Below, piece by piece: positions 10,055 through 18,766 of a DNA stretch of 64,000 nt. The stretch is taken from assembly GCF_011393335.1 (NCBI RefSeq), contig NZ_CP049865.1:1630722-1694721 (forward strand), in the 5' to 3' direction. A model generated the notes under the pieces. The model worked only from the letters and a program-made list of their open reading frames with translations, was not told the DNA's origin and made no database searches. Within the stretch, counting starts at the first letter, position 1; every line of letters begins with the position of its first letter. This DNA comes from Propioniciclava coleopterorum. GTDB lineage: Bacteria; Actinomycetota; Actinomycetes; Propionibacteriales; Propionibacteriaceae. A program made the translations under genes and the position numbers.

Positions 10055-11195
10055 GCGCGCCAGTTCAGCGTCACGACGGTGGGTCCGCCGGGCTGCGAGG
10101 CGACCGTCGCGGCGCCGCCGGGAAGGCCGCGCATGCGTCCGACGATGCTGTGACTGATGCCGAACGATCCCGGCGGGACCAACTCCGGGACGAACCCGCG
10201 TCCGTCGTCGCGGATCTCCGCGGTCAGTGTCGTGGGCGCAGCATGGACGACGAACGAGCGCCGGGCGTCGGAACCCGCGTGCCGGACGCTGTTGCGCAGC
10301 GCCTCCCGCGCCGCGCCCAGGACGCCGTCGGCCACCCCAGCCGGGATCATGCCGTCGGTCACGGTGGCCTCCACCCGGCAGGACGCGTCGATCGCGGCTG
10401 CGGCGGCGGTCAGCCGTGCGACCGCGGCCCGGCAGTCCTCGCCTCCTGGGGAGGGACGCGCCAGGGGGCGGCCAGGAGGGCGAGCGCCCCCTCGGCGCTG
10501 CCGCGGAGTTCCTGCGAGGGGGCGCCTCGCGTGCGCAGCGCGGCGGTCAATACCGACAGCACCTCGTCGTGCAACATCCGCGACACGTGCTCGCGGTGCT
10601 CCGCCTCGACGCGGGCCGTGGTCTGCCTGGCTTGTCCCTGCGCCGCGGCCCGGGCGGCCGACCGGGTGGCGATCATCTGCGCCCGGATCCCCACGAAGAG
10701 GGCGATGAAGCCGATGTTGCTCATGTGGACCGGCATCGCGGCCAGCACCACCTGCGGGATGCCGCCGGTGAACAACAAGGCGGACACCGGCACGAGGACG
10801 GCGATGACGAGGGTGCCGGCGGCCGCCACCCAGGGGGTCAGCCACAGCATCAGGTAGGCGCTGAGGGTGGCGTCGAAGGCCAGGATCCACGGAAGCTGCT
10901 GGGGATCCTGGGGACCCCGGTAGCCGAGGAAGGAGGTCAGCATCAGGATCATCCCCACCGTCGGGGCGGCCCGCCAGCAGACGGCGAGCACCCGATGGGA
11001 CAGCGCCCATCCCGCCCCGGCCAGGAACAGCACGGTGGCGGCCAGCAGCCCGACCCCGACATGCCACCACATCGGGTAGTCGGCGCGGGCCACCAGGAAG
11101 AACGGCGCTTGACCGAGCAGCAGGACGGCGCCGCCCAGCGACATGATCCAGCCGATGCGGCGGTCGATCCGGTGGAGATCCTCCTGGTCGATCAC
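10051..11195 (-). pseudogene. NarL-type sensor histidine kinase, frameshifted as sequenced
   Basis: Membrane histidine kinase. Residues 1-190 hold six or so hydrophobic segments, followed by a HisKA_3-type dimerisation segment with the phosphoacceptor His (SRMLHDEVLSVL) and a C-terminal ATPase domain with N-box REALRNSVRHAG and G-box IRDDGRGF. The frame breaks between these two domains near 10463-10467, where a run of five Gs (plus strand) would need six; repair yields 381 residues. The start overlaps the response-regulator stop. It should phosphorylate the adjacent regulator; the signal is unknown. Confidence 0.82.
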
Positions 11196-11836
11196 GGGGC
11201 CGGGAAGTCGGCGTCCAGCAAACCGTCCTCGACGGCTCGGACGAACAGGTCGTGTTTGGTTCGGGCAGGGCGGCCGGACGCCGCGTACTTCTCACGGATA
11301 CGCCGCACATGCTCGATGACGGTGGAGCGGGAGACGTAGAGGAGCGCCCCGACGCGCTCGGCCGTCTCGCCGGACGCGTAGAGCGCCAGTACCTCGGCTT
11401 CCCGCTCGGACAGGTGCGCCGAGACGAACGCCTGGTCGTCCTCCACGGCGGCCGCCCAGTCGGCCGAGGCGACGGTCTCTCCACGGCCCGCCGCATGCAG
11501 GGCCGCGAGGATCGCGCGCGTCCCTTCGCTCTTGCGGATCATGCCGATCGCGCCCGCCCGGGCCGCCTCGCGGATCAGGGCGGGCCGGTCGCCGCTGGTG
11601 AAGGCGAGCACGGGGACGCCCCGGTCGGTCAGGAACCGGATGTTGGAGGTGGGGGTGGACTGGTCGTCAAGATGCAGATCCAGCAGCACCAGGTCGAGGT
11701 CGGGGTCGTCCTTCATCAGGCCGCGCACCGTGGCGGCCGCGCACACGACCACCACCCCGGGGTCGGCGGCCAGGACCCCGGCTGTTCCGGCGATGACCAC
11801 GGGATGGTCGTCGACGATTCCGACTCTGACCCTCAC
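11192..11836 (-). CDS. NarL/FixJ family response regulator
   Basis: 214-residue two-component response regulator. Receiver domain 1-120 with acidic pocket VDD (8-10) and phosphoacceptor Asp53 in LVLLDLHL. LuxR-type HTH at about 145-205 (LSEREAEVLALYASGETAE, STVIEHVRRIREKYAASG). Start is GTG 11836 with GAAAGGA close upstream. It is first in the operon, overlapping the histidine kinase by 4 bp, so it is almost certainly that kinase's partner. Confidence 0.9.
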   Translation of the reverse strand: MRVRVGIVDDHPVVIAGTAGVLAADPGVVVVCAAATVRGLMKDDPDLDLVLLDLHLDDQSTPTSNIRFLTDRGVPVLAFTSGDRPALIREAARAGAIGMIRKSEGTRAILAALHAAGRGETVASADWAAAVEDDQAFVSAHLSEREAEVLALYASGETAERVGALLYVSRSTVIEHVRRIREKYAASGRPARTKHDLFVRAVEDGLLDADFPAP

Positions 11837-11944
11837 GGCGTCCTTTCGGTGCGCTCACGCACGGGCGCCCGCCTCATTATCGCCGACGGCACACCCCGGC
11901 GAGGACGCTTTCCGTGAGCCGCCCCCGAGGGGCGGTCACGCCGC

Positions 11945-13383
11945 TCACAGCAGGTTGGACAGCAACCTGGCCGCCGAGTTGCGCAGCCGGCGTCCCCGGC
12001 CCCACGCCTGCACGTCCGCCAGGGTGAGTTCGGTGCAGTCGCGGAGGTCGTCGAGGAAGATCTGCTCGTGCCGTGCGGCCACCTGCGGGTCGTACACCCA
12101 GACCATGAGTTCCTTGTTGATGCGCAGGCTGCGGACGTCGAGGTTGAGCGTCCCGACCGCGCAGGAGGTGCCGTCGATGGTCAGCGACTTGGCGTGGAAG
12201 AAGCCCTTGTCCCACTGCCAGATCCGCCCCCGGCCGCCAGGAACGGCTTGAAGAAGGACTCGGCCGCCCACCACGGGATCTTCTTGTCCAGCCATGCCGT
12301 CGTCATCAGGTCGACCCGGACGCCGCCGGCTGCGGCATTGACGAGGGCGTTCATGGTGCTCTCATCGGGCACGAAGTAGGGCGACTGCAGCCGGATGCTC
12401 TCCTTCGCCCCGGAGATCGCCAGCTGGTAGGAGCGGGTGAGGGCGTTCCAGGGGTCGTCGTAGCCCTGGTGCACGGTGTGTACCAGGATGTCCCCGGCGT
12501 CCAGCGTCGGGTCGGGGTAGTAGCGGGCGTCGAACAGGTCCTCGCCGTGTGCCTCGAGCCAGCGCATGTCGAACAGCTTCTCCAGGTCCGCCACGCCGGC
12601 GCCGGTGAGCCGCAGGCCGGTATCGCGCCACGCGGGGAACCGGGAGCCGCCGTCGATGTACTCCTGCGCGACATTGAAGCCGCCGGTGTGGCCGATCTCC
12701 GCGTCCACGACGGTGATCTTGCGATGGTTGCGGTAGTTGAGCCGGGCGAGCCCTGTCATGTCGGCCTTGACGATGGCGCCCGCCTCGGCGAGGCGCTTCA
12801 TCTCGTCCTTGGGGTGCTTGAGGCAGCCCAGATAGTCGTTGAGGATCCGCACCTCGACGCCGGCCGCCAACCGATCCAGCAGCACTTCGGTGATGCGGGC
12901 CGTCAGCGCGTCCTGCTTCCAGATGAAGTAGCTGATGTGGATGAACCGCTGGGCTGCGGCCAGGTCGGCGATCAGCGCGTCGAAGTACTCCTGCCCGGTC
13001 ACGTAGAAGTCGCAGGTGCGCACCGGCAGGGGCGGGGTGGCGATCTTCTGGTCGGCGAGGTGGACGTTGCGCTGCACCCATGGGCGGGGATCGTCGGCGA
13101 CGGCCGCCTCAACGCGTTGTCGGTGCGGCGCGTAGACCGTGGGCATGAACCGGTCGACGGCCGCGTGAACGCGTCGGGTGACGGGGGAACGTTGGGTGAT
13201 CTCGGGCCAGTTCCGGCCGAAGAAGAAGTAGATGACGAGCCCGAGCACCGGGAGCGCGATCAGGAGGAGCAGCCAGGCGAGCGCCGAGGTGGGGTTGCGG
13301 TCCTCGCTGACGATGAAGACCGCGACGCAGACCCAGTACGCCAGCAGGACCACGTCGAACAGCAGCCACCACGTCAATTCCAT
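11945..13383 (-). pseudogene. cls: Cardiolipin synthase, frameshifted as sequenced
   Basis: Phospholipase-D superfamily membrane enzyme condensing phosphatidylglycerol-type lipids to cardiolipin. Two N-terminal hydrophobic segments (MELTWWLLFDVVLLAYW, LLLLIALPVLGLVIYFFF) precede the PLD core. First HKD site: NHRKITVVDAEIGHTGGFN; second: HAKSLTIDGTSCAVGTLN. The frame switches just before the second HKD, at about 12226-12230, where five Cs on the plus strand would have to be six; repair gives 479 residues, the normal length. As written, the long frame lacks the second catalytic motif and would be inactive. Confidence 0.88.
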
Positions 13384-13411
13384 GGGATTCGCCTCGTCGA
13401 GGGGGCCGGGA

Positions 13412-13957
13412 TCACGCGGCGCGGGTCGCTTCGACCTTCCGGATGCGGCCGACCGCGACGAGGGTGAGACCTTCCAGGATGGTCTGGATGGCGAGCAGGG
13501 TGCCCAGCAGGGTGACGGTGGCGGCACCCAGGTTGAACAGCACGAAGAAGCCCAGGCCCACCGAGATCAGGCCGCTGAGGAACATGACGATGCGCGAGCC
13601 GGGCTCGCGGAAGGCGAGCGCCATGCGGGTCAGGCCGCTGGCGAAGAACGCCATGCCCGCCATCAGGGTCAGCGCCACCGCGCCGATGATGGGGTTGCGC
13701 AGGATGAACAGGCCCATCACGGTGAGGAACGCGCCGCCCAGGACGGCGGAGAAGAACCCGCCCGACCGGATGCGGAACAGGGCGCCGATGAGCAGTGCGA
13801 TGCCGGAGACCAGGTTGATCCAGCCGATCACCAGCACCTGGACGGCCGTGGCGAGAGCCGTGTTGCCCATCAGGGCGACGCCGGCGACCACGAGCAGCAG
13901 CCCGAGGATGACGTCCCAGGCGGTCCGCTTGGCGACGGGGGTGGTGGTGGAGGACAT
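13412..13957 (-). CDS. HdeD/DUF308 family membrane protein
   Basis: 181-residue protein made almost wholly of hydrophobic segments arranged as three related pairs (for example VILGLLLVVAGVALM and FFSAVLGGAFLTVMG), the pattern of the HdeD family linked to acid stress in enterobacteria. ATG 13957 is preferred over the upstream ATG at 13987 because GAAAGGA lies just ahead of it. It sits 28 bp upstream of the cardiolipin synthase gene on the same strand. Its role here is unknown. Confidence 0.8.
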   Translation of the reverse strand: MSSTTTPVAKRTAWDVILGLLLVVAGVALMGNTALATAVQVLVIGWINLVSGIALLIGALFRIRSGGFFSAVLGGAFLTVMGLFILRNPIIGAVALTLMAGMAFFASGLTRMALAFREPGSRIVMFLSGLISVGLGFFVLFNLGAATVTLLGTLLAIQTILEGLTLVAVGRIRKVEATRAA

Positions 13958-13988
13958 GTGTGTTCCTTTCAGTGCGCGCGCGGACAAC

Positions 13989-14987
13989 CTATCGGGGGTC
14001 CGCGGGGGCCGGGATCACCCACTTCGGGTGACTACCGGCCAGGTCGGAGGGGTCAGGGGCGTCCTCGGGGTCCGGGGCGTAGGCGTCATTGGCGGGGTGG
14101 GTGGCGATCCAGGCGGCCACGACGAGCACGAGCCCGGCAAACATGTTGAGGAACAGCATGAGCACGATGACGCTGCCGAACACGGCGACGGCGGGGCCGT
14201 CGGCGAAGCCGCCCAGCAGGAAGCCTGCGGCGTAGTCCATCGCGGCGAGGCCGATGGCGCCGATGGACGCGCCCTGGACCCGCACGATGGTCGGAGGGCG
14301 GTTCTCCGGCATCACGGTGAACAGGAACCAGAACAGGGCGAAGGCGCCGCCGACGGTCACCAGGAGCGACACGACGATGGTCCCCACCTCGGGGGCCGGG
14401 ACGCCGATCCAACTCAGGACCCCGGCCGTGAAGCGGCGCAGCACCGTCACCAGGCTGCTGGCGACGAAGGTGAGCGCGACGAGCAGGAACAGGCCGAACA
14501 GGATGCCGAGTTCCCGGCCGAGCCGCCAGAGGAAGCCCAGCATCTCGTGGCGCACGTCGACGACATCCACCTCGGGCTGGGCCTCGAAGGTGGGCCGCAA
14601 CTGCATGCGGACGCCGATCTGCAGGTGCATCACCCATTTGGCGCCCGCCCACGCGGCACCGGCCAGGCCGACGAGGCCGACGGCCTGCCAACTGTGGAAG
14701 GCCTGGTCGATGATCGCGACGATCTGGTCGCCGAGAACCCCGCCGCCGTCGATGTCGAGGTTGGTGGCGAGCCAGCCTTGGACGCCCTCGGCGAAGTTGG
14801 GGCGCAGCAGGGTGGCGGTCAGACCCAGCGCCGCGAACGCCACCATGAGGATCGGCACCATGGACAGCACCGAGAAGTAGGTGATGGCCGCGGAGAACTG
14901 GACCCCGAAGCGTCCGAAAAAGCGCTGGGCGGCAAGGCTGGCGTGGTGCACGAAAGGCCACTCCATGGCGGCCTCGACCAGCTTCAT
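13989..14987 (-). CDS. YihY/virulence factor BrkB family membrane protein
   Basis: 332-residue polytopic membrane protein of the YihY/BrkB family (once labelled RNase BN). The N-terminus has the family's AAITYFSVLSMVPILM segment and several further transmembrane helices, with a proline/acid-rich tail. ATG 14987 lies 2 bp past the stop of the preceding DMT transporter gene, indicating an operon; the upstream in-frame extension only reads antisense-like sequence through that transporter. Biochemical function of the family is unsettled. Confidence 0.82.
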   Translation of the reverse strand: MKLVEAAMEWPFVHHASLAAQRFFGRFGVQFSAAITYFSVLSMVPILMVAFAALGLTATLLRPNFAEGVQGWLATNLDIDGGGVLGDQIVAIIDQAFHSWQAVGLVGLAGAAWAGAKWVMHLQIGVRMQLRPTFEAQPEVDVVDVRHEMLGFLWRLGRELGILFGLFLLVALTFVASSLVTVLRRFTAGVLSWIGVPAPEVGTIVVSLLVTVGGAFALFWFLFTVMPENRPPTIVRVQGASIGAIGLAAMDYAAGFLLGGFADGPAVAVFGSVIVLMLFLNMFAGLVLVVAAWIATHPANDAYAPDPEDAPDPSDLAGSHPKWVIPAPADPR

Positions 14988-14989
14988 GA

Positions 14990-15877
14990 TCAAGAGGCCA
15001 CCGGGGGCGAGACCTGGCTCTCGTTCCGGGACAGGAGCGCGACGCCGGACATGGACACCGCGGCGGCAGCGAGCATGAGGACGACCCCGAGCACGGTGTA
15101 GTTGACGCCCTCGCCCAGGACGGCGACACCGAAGATCACCGCGGCCAGCGGGCCGACCACGTTGACCGCGCCCACGACGGCCTCGGCCGACCCGGTGGCG
15201 TAGCCCTGCTGCACGAAGGCCGTGCCGATGAGGGCGCCCAGGATCACCAGCAGGGCGAGCACCCAGAACACGACCGATCCGCGCCAGTCGCCGCGGGCGG
15301 CGTACTCGCCCAGGGCCTTCACCACACCGGCCTCCAGGCCGAAGATCGCCGCCCCCGCCGACGCCCACAGGAAGCTGCGCAGGCGTTGGGGGCCGAAGCG
15401 TCCCAGCAGGGCGATGCCGCTGGCCAGGAGGTAACCGACGATGGTGCCCGCGATCAGCCCCGTCTCCACGAACTCCTCGTGGTCAGGGCCCTGCCAGATG
15501 GCCAGCAGCGCGAACGCGACCGTGCCGGCGCACGTGAGGGCGACGGCGGTCCACGTCGGGCCGCTCACTGGTGTGCGGTGCAGCCGGCTGGTCAGCAGCA
15601 CCGTCCACGGGACGGCCAGCACGGCGAGCGGCTGGGTGATCGTCACCGGGGCGAGCAGGAGGGCCGCCACCGCGACCAGGGCGCCGACGCCGTTCGCGGC
15701 CAACCCCAGCCACCAGCGTGGCGAGCGGATCAGGGCCCGGAACTGGTCCCCCTTGAGTTCGCCGGTCGTGCCCGAGCCCTGTTCCCCGACGGCCTGATGC
15801 TGGACGGTGGCTGCGATCGCGATGAGGAGCGACGAGACCACCATCAGCGCGACGGCGAGGGGGATGTTCTGCGGCAT
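14990..15877 (-). CDS. DMT superfamily transporter
   Basis: 295 residues with about nine to ten hydrophobic segments in the drug/metabolite transporter pattern; the first segment (AVALMVVSSLLIAIAATVQH) with a following polar loop resembles NIPA/EamA-like members. Good ribosome site AAGGAACAC before ATG 15877. First gene of the pair with the YihY-type protein. Substrate unknown. The frame of an interrupted transposase runs antisense-free but overlapping through its 5' part; this gene has the stronger coding case. Confidence 0.8.
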   Translation of the reverse strand: MPQNIPLAVALMVVSSLLIAIAATVQHQAVGEQGSGTTGELKGDQFRALIRSPRWWLGLAANGVGALVAVAALLLAPVTITQPLAVLAVPWTVLLTSRLHRTPVSGPTWTAVALTCAGTVAFALLAIWQGPDHEEFVETGLIAGTIVGYLLASGIALLGRFGPQRLRSFLWASAGAAIFGLEAGVVKALGEYAARGDWRGSVVFWVLALLVILGALIGTAFVQQGYATGSAEAVVGAVNVVGPLAAVIFGVAVLGEGVNYTVLGVVLMLAAAAVSMSGVALLSRNESQVSPPVAS

Positions 15878-17219
15878 GCGTGTTCCTTGTGACGACCGGA
15901 CCGAGACGTTGAAGCGGGCACAGAACAGGGACTGTGCCGTGCCATGCTCCCAGGAAGGAGCGGGCGTCGGATCCCCCTACCGGGTGGATCCTCCCGCGGG
16001 ACGTTAGCAGTTGCTGGGGCGTTGCCCCGCCTGCACCGCGTCCGTCCAGGCGAACAGGTCGTCGATCAGGGGGGCGCCCTCGGCGATGACGCCCATGTGC
16101 GTGCGTCCGGGGTACTCGTGGGTCTCGACGACGCGTCCGGCCGCGCACAGCCGCGCGCTCAGGGTGCGCTGCATCGTGATGGGGACGACCTCGTCGTCGG
16201 TGCCCTGTGTAGTTACTCATGACGTTGGTGACGCCCGTCTGGAGGCGTGAGGCTGGGGGCTGGTCACCGGCAGCGCTGTGGGGTCGATGGTAGTTGTAGT
16301 GCAGGTTCCAGGTCGCGATCGCTTGGCGTCGGTGTTCCTCGCTGGTCCAGGGGCGGGCGTAGAGCAGTTCGTTGGCCAGGGTCCGCTGGTATCGCTCGAC
16401 CTTGCCGTTGTGGCGGGGCGTGTAGGACTTGGTTCGCTGATGGCGTGCGGCGAACGAGTAGACCGCGCGGGTGAAGTCCTTGGCGCGGTAGCAGGAGCCG
16501 TTGTCGGTCACGATCCGGGTGAACCGGGTGATGCCGTGGGCGGCGAACCAGACGCGGGCGCGGAAGAGGAACCCGATCGCGGTCTTCGCGGTCTCGTCTT
16601 GGAGGGCCTCGGTGTAGGCCAGTCGGGAGAACCCATCGACCGCGGAGTGGAGGTACACGTAGCCGGGTCGAGCGCCGCGTACTTTGGCCTTGGCGGTGGC
16701 CCTGGCTGCGGCGCGGGCTTGGTCTGAGTTGATGCCGTGGATGCGCCAGCCGCCGCCGTCGGGGATGCGGCCGACCTTCTTCACATCGATGTGGATCATG
16801 TGCCCGGGCCAGTGCGCGGTGATCTTGCCGTGCTTGCGGAGCGGTTGGCCGTCGACGTCGAGGTGGTCGAGTCGGTGCAGGCCGAGTTTGTGGAGCCAGC
16901 GGGTGACGGTCGCGACCGAGATGGTGATGTCGGTGGACGCGAGTTCGCGCACGATCCGGCGCGCTGACCACTTGTTCTTCCGCATCAGTGCGATCTGCTC
17001 GACCACAGCGGTCGGGGTCTGGGTCGGGCGACATCTGGGTGCACTCGAGCGATCGTGGAGGTCGGCTTCGCCGTGCTCGCGGTAGCGGGCCACCCACTTG
17101 GCCAGGCACTGGCGTGAGACGCCTGCTTCGGCGGCGATGTGGGCGATCGGGCGATGCTGACAGCGGAGCACCAGACGCAGGCGGCCTTCGGGGGTCAAGG
17201 GGGCATTACGGTGGGTCAC
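15483..17219 (-). CDS. IS481 family transposase, read-through past the element end
   Basis: DDE integrase-type transposase. N-terminal HTH (HIAAEAGVSRQCLAKWVARY) at about 20-45; catalytic residues in HIDVKKVG (Asp), VTDNGSCYR (Asp) and NGKVERYQRTL (Glu). Start GTG 17219 has AAGGA 8 bp upstream. No stop codon is found inside the element: the frame leaves through the terminal repeat (TNVMSNYT) and runs about 240 codons into flanking DNA to 15483. Residues after about 337 are flanking sequence and probably meaningless. The enzymatic core is intact in length. Confidence 0.85.
   Translation of the reverse strand: MTHRNAPLTPEGRLRLVLRCQHRPIAHIAAEAGVSRQCLAKWVARYREHGEADLHDRSSAPRCRPTQTPTAVVEQIALMRKNKWSARRIVRELASTDITISVATVTRWLHKLGLHRLDHLDVDGQPLRKHGKITAHWPGHMIHIDVKKVGRIPDGGGWRIHGINSDQARAAARATAKAKVRGARPGYVYLHSAVDGFSRLAYTEALQDETAKTAIGFLFRARVWFAAHGITRFTRIVTDNGSCYRAKDFTRAVYSFAARHQRTKSYTPRHNGKVERYQRTLANELLYARPWTSEEHRRQAIATWNLHYNYHRPHSAAGDQPPASRLQTGVTNVMSNYTGHRRRGRPHHDAAHPERAAVRGRTRRRDPRVPRTHAHGRHRRGRPPDRRPVRLDGRGAGGATPQQLLTSRGRIHPVGGSDARSFLGAWHGTVPVLCPLQRLGPVVTRNTHAAEHPPRRRADGGLVAPHRDRSHRPASGRRGTGLGHDRRTQGGPVPGPDPLATLVAGVGRERRRRPGRGGGPPARPGDDHPAARRAGRPVDGAADQPAAPHTSERPDVDRRRPHVRRHGRVRAAGHLAGP
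16004..16207 (-). pseudogene. Alpha/beta hydrolase, C-terminal remnant cut by IS481
   Basis: The 68 codons beginning exactly at the insertion-sequence edge read QGTDDEVVPITMQRTL...HEYPGRTHMGVIAEG...SNC then TAA. The D-E-V-V-P segment and the HMG block are what is expected of the acid and histidine regions near the C-terminus of a lipase-like alpha/beta hydrolase. The N-terminal part is absent on the other side of the element, so DNA was lost or rearranged rather than simply interrupted. Confidence 0.7.
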
Positions 17220-17334
17220 AGGGCAGGTCCTTCGGATCGGCGACGGTTGTCTTGGTCGACTTCCATCTTTGCCGCCGGGGACCTGCCCGTCCCTCACCCA
17301 TCGCCGGGTGACACCAACCTCATGAGCCGCAACA
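16208..17334. mobile_element. IS481-family insertion sequence
   Basis: Imperfect terminal inverted repeats start with TGT at both ends: TGTAGTTACTCATGACGTTG (left) and TGTTGCGGCTCATGAGGTTG (right, read inward). The outer eight bases differ after TGT, then CTCATGA and GTTGGTG match. Length 1127 bp is normal for the family. Flanks (CCCTG left, GCTAG right) show no target duplication, so one side has been deleted or recombined. It separates core genes from the accessory segment. Confidence 0.75.
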
Positions 17335-17406
17335 GCTAGCCTTGAGGTGAGGGGCCGGTGGCCGGTGTCTCCCGGGGGTGGGTTCAGACAGGCCGCCGGC
17401 TCCCTT

Positions 17407-17814
17407 TCATTCGCGTAGCCGCTTGCGTCTCCGGGCCACCGAAGCCGCTGTTCGACCCAACAGCTGGGCCGCCTGTCGAGCCGTCAGGTCGGGACGCAAC
17501 ACCAGCGCATCCTCTTCCGGGGTGAAGGTTCCCGATCGGGTCGCAGCCACACGATCCGCTGCCGCGGCAGCTCGAGCAGCAGCGTTGATCTTGTCCCGCT
17601 GCGTGTGGCTGTAGATCACCGCGCGACGGTTGTTCCGGTCCCGGTTCTCCTCCGCATACACACGGTCCCGAGCCACCGCAGCAGGGTTCCGGCGTCGCCA
17701 CCGCTTCATCACCACCGCATGCACCGACCGGCCCACAAGCTCGGCCACCTCGACATCACTCGCAGGGCCGTCCAAGAGGGCAAGCTCGTCCGGAGTCCAC
17801 CTCTGGCGACTCAC
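17407..17814 (-). CDS. SANT/Myb-like DNA-binding protein
   Basis: 135 residues with two related helical segments: RWTPDELALLDGPASDVEVA followed by ELVGRSVHAVVMKRWRRR near the N-terminus, and TFTPEEDALVLRPDLTARQA followed by AQLLGRTAASVARRRKRL at the C-terminus. This W/F-T-P-E-E-D...LGR pattern is a SANT/HTH-like DNA-binding fold seen in small regulators on actinobacterial mobile elements. Start GTG 17814. A decayed paralogue lies at 20973-21376 in the opposite orientation. Confidence 0.65.
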   Translation of the reverse strand: MSRQRWTPDELALLDGPASDVEVAELVGRSVHAVVMKRWRRRNPAAVARDRVYAEENRDRNNRRAVIYSHTQRDKINAAARAAAAADRVAATRSGTFTPEEDALVLRPDLTARQAAQLLGRTAASVARRRKRLRE

Positions 17815-17954
17815 AGCAACACCCGCCGGACGAACAGACGCACTGCACAGCGGACCACGGTCGGCTCCTCGGAATTGGGGGCGTCAGCCAGAAGAGACAC
17901 CAACAGGGTAGGCCCATCAACGAGAACGCCGCGCGAGACTGGGTGCGAGCCAAC

Positions 17955-18005
17955 ACTGACCGTCAGTCGCTCATCGCGGCATGAGCGAGTGATACCAGAC
18001 TGGTA
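17955..18005. promoter_or_regulatory. Operator region of the CopG-Doc operon
   Basis: Three inverted repeats stand in a row upstream of the antitoxin: ACTGA-CCG-TCAGT (17955-17967), CGCTCAT-6-ATGAGCG (17968-17987) and TACCAG-A-CTGGTA (17993-18005). The last ends 10 bp before the antitoxin ATG. Ribbon-helix-helix antitoxins usually repress their own operon through such repeats, so this is the likely autoregulatory site. Confidence 0.55.
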
Positions 18006-18015
18006 GCATGGCGTC

Positions 18016-18219
18016 ATGGCCATGACGTTGCGACTGGAACCCGAGGACGAGAAGGCACTCGCCCTGCTCGCCGAAGCAGAGGGCGTCAGCAAGCAGGAGG
18101 CGACCGTTCGAGCGATCCGCGAGGCCGCCGCTCGGCGCGTCCGCGAAGACAAGGTGAGCCGGCTCTCTGCAGCCGCACGCTCACGTTACGCCGACCTGCT
18201 GGACCGACTCGGCCAGTGA
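18016..18219 (+). CDS. CopG/ribbon-helix-helix antitoxin
   Basis: 67-residue protein. The N-terminal MTLRLEPEDEKALALLAEAE is a beta strand plus first helix of a ribbon-helix-helix DNA-binding domain, followed by GVSKQEATVRAIREAAARRV and a basic C-terminal helix that would wrap the toxin. Its stop overlaps the Doc-like gene start (GTGA), so the two are coupled. A second in-frame ATG at 18022 is an alternative start. Expected to neutralise the Doc-like toxin and repress the operon. Confidence 0.8.
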   Translation: MAMTLRLEPEDEKALALLAEAEGVSKQEATVRAIREAAARRVREDKVSRLSAAARSRYADLLDRLGQ

Positions 18220-18578
18220 TCGAGTACCTGTCCCTCGAGGACGTCCTGACCCTGGTCGACGACCTTGGTGTCGGCCCCCTCCGCGACATCGGCCTGCTCG
18301 ACTCTGCGGTGCACCGACCTCGCGTCACTGTGTTCGGACGCGACGCCTACGCAGGCTTGGACACCAAGGCAGCGGTCCTGCTGGAATCAGTGGTCCGAAA
18401 CCATGCCCTGGTTGACGGGAACAAGCGTCTGGGTTGGCTCGCCGTCGTGGTGTTCGACGGCCTCAACGACGTTGTTCTCGACGCGCCCGATGACGAGGCC
18501 TACGACCTCGCCATCGCCATGGCCAGCGGCGCGGTGTCCTACGAGCAGGCAGCATCCCTCCTGGCCTTCTGGCACTGA
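18216..18578 (+). CDS. doc: Doc-like Fic-fold toxin
   Basis: 120-residue Fic/Doc-family toxin. The signature HALVDGNKRLGW (residues 63-74) matches the H-x-F-x-x-[AG]-N-K-R Fic motif with Ala in place of Phe. Doc proteins phosphorylate and inactivate EF-Tu, and the short length and absence of a Fic inhibitory helix favour Doc over AMPylating Fic enzymes. Start GTG 18216 overlaps the antitoxin stop. Together they should act as an addiction module stabilising the mobile segment. Confidence 0.85.
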   Translation: MIEYLSLEDVLTLVDDLGVGPLRDIGLLDSAVHRPRVTVFGRDAYAGLDTKAAVLLESVVRNHALVDGNKRLGWLAVVVFDGLNDVVLDAPDDEAYDLAIAMASGAVSYEQAASLLAFWH

Positions 18579-18766
18579 CGAACCCGCACAGTCCGCGCGA
18601 CCGGCGGCAGATCCGCGCGGTGACGTGGCTTCGCCGAAGACCCGATGCGGTACATGAAGACGAGTCCCACCGATCTAGGCGTCAAGCGTCACGACATCGG
18701 TAACGACCGGAGGCCGCGGGAGCACCGGGGTATCAGTCCCACGATGCTTATCCGTCGCCGGGGAAT

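Noticed and set aside
14015-14031. TCACCC-ACTTC-GGGTGA hairpin resembling the 4368-4398 repeat
   Set aside because: Lies within the coding end of the YihY-type gene and shares only a short core; insufficient to claim a common site.
17335-17406. Attachment site of an integrative element
   Set aside because: No tRNA 3' end, repeated core or integrase gene is present nearby; nothing in the window matches it as a second copy.
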